NCBI RefSeq assembly: GCF_009932475.1
Contig: NZ_BJOV01000005.1
Coordinates: 496,001-560,000, forward strand
Length of the DNA: 64,000 nucleotides
Direction: 5' to 3'
Origin: Gordonia spumicola
GTDB taxonomy: Bacteria > Actinomycetota > Actinomycetes > Mycobacteriales > Mycobacteriaceae
Shown here in pieces: positions 61,842 through 64,000 of this stretch. Each line of letters opens with the position of its first letter. The stretch's first letter is position 1. Position numbers and translations under genes: made by a program. The notes below the pieces were generated by a model. That model ran no database searches, was not told the origin of the DNA, and saw nothing but the letters and a program-made list of their open reading frames with translations.

Positions 61842-63494
61842 CTGCGTCACCCGCCCGTCGCGCAGTGTCGCGACGCGATCGGCGAGCGGAAGGATCCGCG
61901 AGTCGTGGGTGATCAGGAGGGTGGTCCGACCGTCGGTCAGCCTGCGCAGGGGACCGATCAGGTCGGCGACCGACGCGTCGTCCAACGCCGACGTCGGCTC
62001 GTCGAGGATCAGGATCGCGGTGTCGCGCAGCAGCGCGCGGGCGATGCAGAGCCGTTGCCGCTGGCCGCCGGACAGTTCCAGCCCGCCGTCGGCGAGGACG
62101 GTGTCGTAGCCGTCCGGGAGTCCGCGGACGAAGCCGTCGGCCCCGACCGCGCGCGCCGCGTCGATCACCGCGGCGCGTGACGCGGCGGGTCGACCGTAGG
62201 CGATGTTGTCGGCGACGGTGCCGGCCTTGATGATCGGAGCCTGCGGAAGCAGTGTCACCCGGTCGCGCACGGACGCGGCGGTCGCGCCCGCGATGTCGAC
62301 GCCTCCGATGCGCACCGAACCCGAGGTCGGCGTCTCCAGCCTGCCGAGCATGGCCGCCAGCGTCGACTTGCCCGCACCGCTCGGTCCGACGAGCGCCGTC
62401 ACCACGCCTTCGGGCAGTGACAGATCGGCGTCGCGCAGGATCACCCGGTCGCCGCGCGTCATCCCGATCCGATGGAAGTGGACCTCGCCGCCGCGATCGG
62501 CGAGCGGCCGCGCATCCGGGTGGTCGGGTGCGTGCGGTGATTCGTCGAGCAGTTCGGCGATGCGCGCGGCGCTGACCCCGGTCGAGGCGAGCGAGAGCCG
62601 GACCTCGGCCAGCTCTTGGAACTTGGGATAGAGCATGGACACGTAGCCGGTCAACGCCATCAACTGGCCGATCGACAGGGCGCCGTGACGAACCTGCCAC
62701 ACGCCGACGACGGCGACCGCCAGCGCCACCAGGACCTGCGCGAACCCGAGCACCGCACCGAAACCGGCCTCGATGCGGGTCAGCGCGATCCTGGCCGACA
62801 TCCATTCGCGGCCGCGACGATGCAGTGCGGCCCGTTCGACGGTCTCCTGGTTGTACGCGACGGTCACCTCGTGGCCGGTGAACGTCGACTGCAGGACATC
62901 GGTGAGATCGCTGTCGGCGGATCGTTCGCGCCATGTCCGGTTCGTCTGGCAGCGGCCGTACCACGACGACAGGAGAGCGATCGGAGGCACCGAACACAGT
63001 GCGACGATCGTGACCACGGCGTTCATCCAGAACGCGGCGATCAGAAGGGCGAGCATGTTCACGGCGGCGACCACGCCGCCGAGCAGACCCGACGCGACGA
63101 GATGCTCCACGGCCTCCAGGTCGCTCGAGTGCCGGACCACCAGATCTCCGATCCCACGTCTGCGGTACGACGCCGGTGACAGGCGTTGGACGTGCGCGAA
63201 CACGGTGTCACGCAGCGTGAGGACGATCTTCTCCGACTCCTTGACCGCGATCATCTGGCCGAGATAGTCGCCGAGCGACGACGTCGCGGTCACCGCGATC
63301 CACGCGAGCGCCAGCGGCATCAGGGCGGACACGTGCCGGACGTGGAGCGCACGATCGACGACGTCGGACAGCACGAACACGCCGATCGCATCGCATGCGG
63401 CGGCCACGATGAACAGGACCGCGGCGACGCCGAGCAGCCCTCGATGGCCGCGGAGGAGGGGAGCGAATCGGATCAGGGCACTTCGGGGAGTCAC
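61578..63494 (-). CDS. ABC exporter (fused permease and ATPase)
   Basis: A 638-codon half-transporter. Six membrane helices occupy about residues 18-285; the ATPase follows with Walker A VGPSGAGKS (369-377), signature LSGGQRQR (474-481), Walker B ILILDEPTSALDD (494-506) and switch His in LLITHDSRILPLADR. A normal end for such proteins is near ATLRDGRVTQ (residue 551); the frame however continues 87 codons into the antisense of the SMP-30 gene until the stop at 61578. Probably an original stop was lost. The GTG start lies 143 bases from the small basic ORF upstream. Exported substrate unknown. Confidence 0.85.
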   Translation of the reverse strand: MTPRSALIRFAPLLRGHRGLLGVAAVLFIVAAACDAIGVFVLSDVVDRALHVRHVSALMPLALAWIAVTATSSLGDYLGQMIAVKESEKIVLTLRDTVFAHVQRLSPASYRRRGIGDLVVRHSSDLEAVEHLVASGLLGGVVAAVNMLALLIAAFWMNAVVTIVALCSVPPIALLSSWYGRCQTNRTWRERSADSDLTDVLQSTFTGHEVTVAYNQETVERAALHRRGREWMSARIALTRIEAGFGAVLGFAQVLVALAVAVVGVWQVRHGALSIGQLMALTGYVSMLYPKFQELAEVRLSLASTGVSAARIAELLDESPHAPDHPDARPLADRGGEVHFHRIGMTRGDRVILRDADLSLPEGVVTALVGPSGAGKSTLAAMLGRLETPTSGSVRIGGVDIAGATAASVRDRVTLLPQAPIIKAGTVADNIAYGRPAASRAAVIDAARAVGADGFVRGLPDGYDTVLADGGLELSGGQRQRLCIARALLRDTAILILDEPTSALDDASVADLIGPLRRLTDGRTTLLITHDSRILPLADRVATLRDGRVTQSVGHDDGDRVVVDRPEVQRAVHFDDSGREREVDVVEPYVPRHRAVEGDAEGPHDLFRRRPHALGRSGEDLAGPQGQLEQGFQDAVAG

Positions 63495-63637
63495 AGCTGG
63501 GCACTCTCATTTCGGTCGGGCTCGCCGAGCGTCGGGACGGATCGACCACAAGCGACCCGGTCGGTGCTCAACGCGCTGCGTGCGCCGGACCCGTGGGGGA
63601 GGTCCGGCGCACGCTGGCGAGTCGAGGCAGGGGCTGG

Positions 63638-63763
63638 TCAGCGCCAGACCCAGATCCACCGGTGACCGCGGCGGTCCCACTCGCGGACGCGGCGACGGCG
63701 GCGCGGCGGCTCGTGGTGCTGCTGACCGCGGTTGTTCGAGCGGGGTGCGTCGTGATTCGGCAT
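63638..63763 (-). CDS. Small basic protein (41 residues) upstream of the ABC exporter
   Basis: A 41-residue ORF, MPNHDAPRSNNRGQQHHEPP followed by PRRRRRVREWDRRGHRWIWVWR-type residues: very rich in Arg and His and ending in three tryptophans (WIWVWR). GGAGAA at six bases from the ATG supports translation. No family is recognised. It sits on the same strand just before the ABC exporter, so it could be an exported or antimicrobial-like peptide, a DNA/RNA-binding peptide or a translated leader; none of these is shown. Confidence 0.4.
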   Translation of the reverse strand: MPNHDAPRSNNRGQQHHEPPRRRRRVREWDRRGHRWIWVWR

Positions 63764-63815
63764 GAGTTCTCCTTGGAATCGATGTGGTGTGGTGCTCTGG
63801 TGTGCGCCACGTGAT

Positions 63816-63887
63816 TCAAGGTAGGAATCGTTCCTGGCAGGATTCGGGTGCGCGGCCTGCCAGTTTCCTGGCCGCGATCTCACACAT
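63816..63887 (-). CDS. Possible short peptide (23 residues) with strong ribosome-binding site
   Basis: ATG at 63887 preceded by AGGAGG with 8-base spacing encodes MCEIAARKLAGRAPESCQER-FLP. An in-frame ATG at 63914 would extend it to 32 residues but lacks a ribosome-binding site. The good Shine-Dalgarno is the only support; it may be a leader peptide for the downstream small gene and ABC exporter. Beyond it, up to the window end, I see no further gene, only repeated GTCGAC motifs. Confidence 0.28.
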   Translation of the reverse strand: MCEIAARKLAGRAPESCQERFLP

Positions 63888-64000
63888 GCGGCGTTCCTCC
63901 TGCGAGGTGTTCATTACGTACCGGTGATCGGCACCGCCGTCGAACGCAACATCGCGTCCCTAGTTTCGAAGTCGACAGTCGACGACCACACCGTCGACTC

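Noticed and set aside
1..64000. CRISPR array, prophage or secondary-metabolite cluster
   Set aside because: No regularly spaced repeats with spacers, no cas genes, no phage structural genes and no PKS, NRPS or terpene signatures were seen in the window.

Overview
The window is high-GC actinobacterial chromosome, most likely from a mycolate-containing member of the Mycobacteriales (Gordonia-like; genus not provable from sequence alone). The reasons are a complete nuoA-N operon with an Rv3143-like receiver protein upstream, a tRNA-His / orn / CmrA-type reductase group matching the mycobacterial arrangement, a DUF222-HNH protein, and a CmtR-type metal sensor whose cysteines sit at the positions known from mycobacteria.

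Region 1 (1-11.1 kb). After the 3' end of a ThiD/PdxK-type kinase, a luciferase-like monooxygenase gene is cut in two by a complete 9.5-kb integrative mobilizable element (821-10329). The 9-bp repeat CGACATGCG lies at both junctions, and rejoining the halves across one copy restores a 339-residue reading frame. The element carries a large serine recombinase, three small ORFs, iteron-like repeats, a rolling-circle type Rep (HUH nuclease plus SF3 helicase, like the CRESS-type plasmid Reps), MobC-like, MOBP relaxase and membrane mobilization proteins, and a metal cassette cmtR-ctpG-lspA-thioredoxin-like. Nearly every gene overlaps the next by 4 bases.

Region 2 (11.2-20.1 kb). A GNAT acetyltransferase and an enoyl-CoA hydratase-like gene precede an allantoin (purine ureide) regulon: allB and a peptidase E gene on the minus strand, an NCS1 permease and an Asp/Glu/hydantoin-racemase family gene on the plus strand, (S)-ureidoglycine aminohydrolase and a DUF6986 aldolase-fold gene on the minus strand, and an IclR regulator. 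Four 15-bp TTCC-N7-GGAA palindromes sit in front of the four transcription starts, which suggests one local IclR regulon.

Region 3 (20.2-23.9 kb). Small secreted, lipoprotein and membrane proteins, an HD-domain hydrolase and a pterin-carbinolamine-dehydratase fusion. Region 4 (23.9-40.3 kb). Fourteen nuo genes for the proton-pumping NADH dehydrogenase run on the minus strand, tightly overlapped, preceded by a membrane protein and a degenerate receiver protein. Region 5 (40.4-48.6 kb). An ABC-2/DUF3533 membrane protein, an AI-2E transporter family protein, a DUF222-HNH protein, an SLC13-type permease, then a site where a family-39 glycosyltransferase and an ArsR-SRPBCC gene have both lost their 5' ends at one junction.

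Region 6 (48.5-64 kb). tRNA-His with terminator, orn, a CmrA-like mycolate reductase, two overlapping large LuxR-type ATPase regulators with complementary Walker-motif defects, a secreted/membrane pair of unknown function, 2,4-dienoyl-CoA reductase with a PadR regulator, an SMP-30-like protein, an ABC exporter whose coding tail runs antisense into it, and small ORFs upstream of the exporter. No gene-free stretch exceeds about 300 bases.
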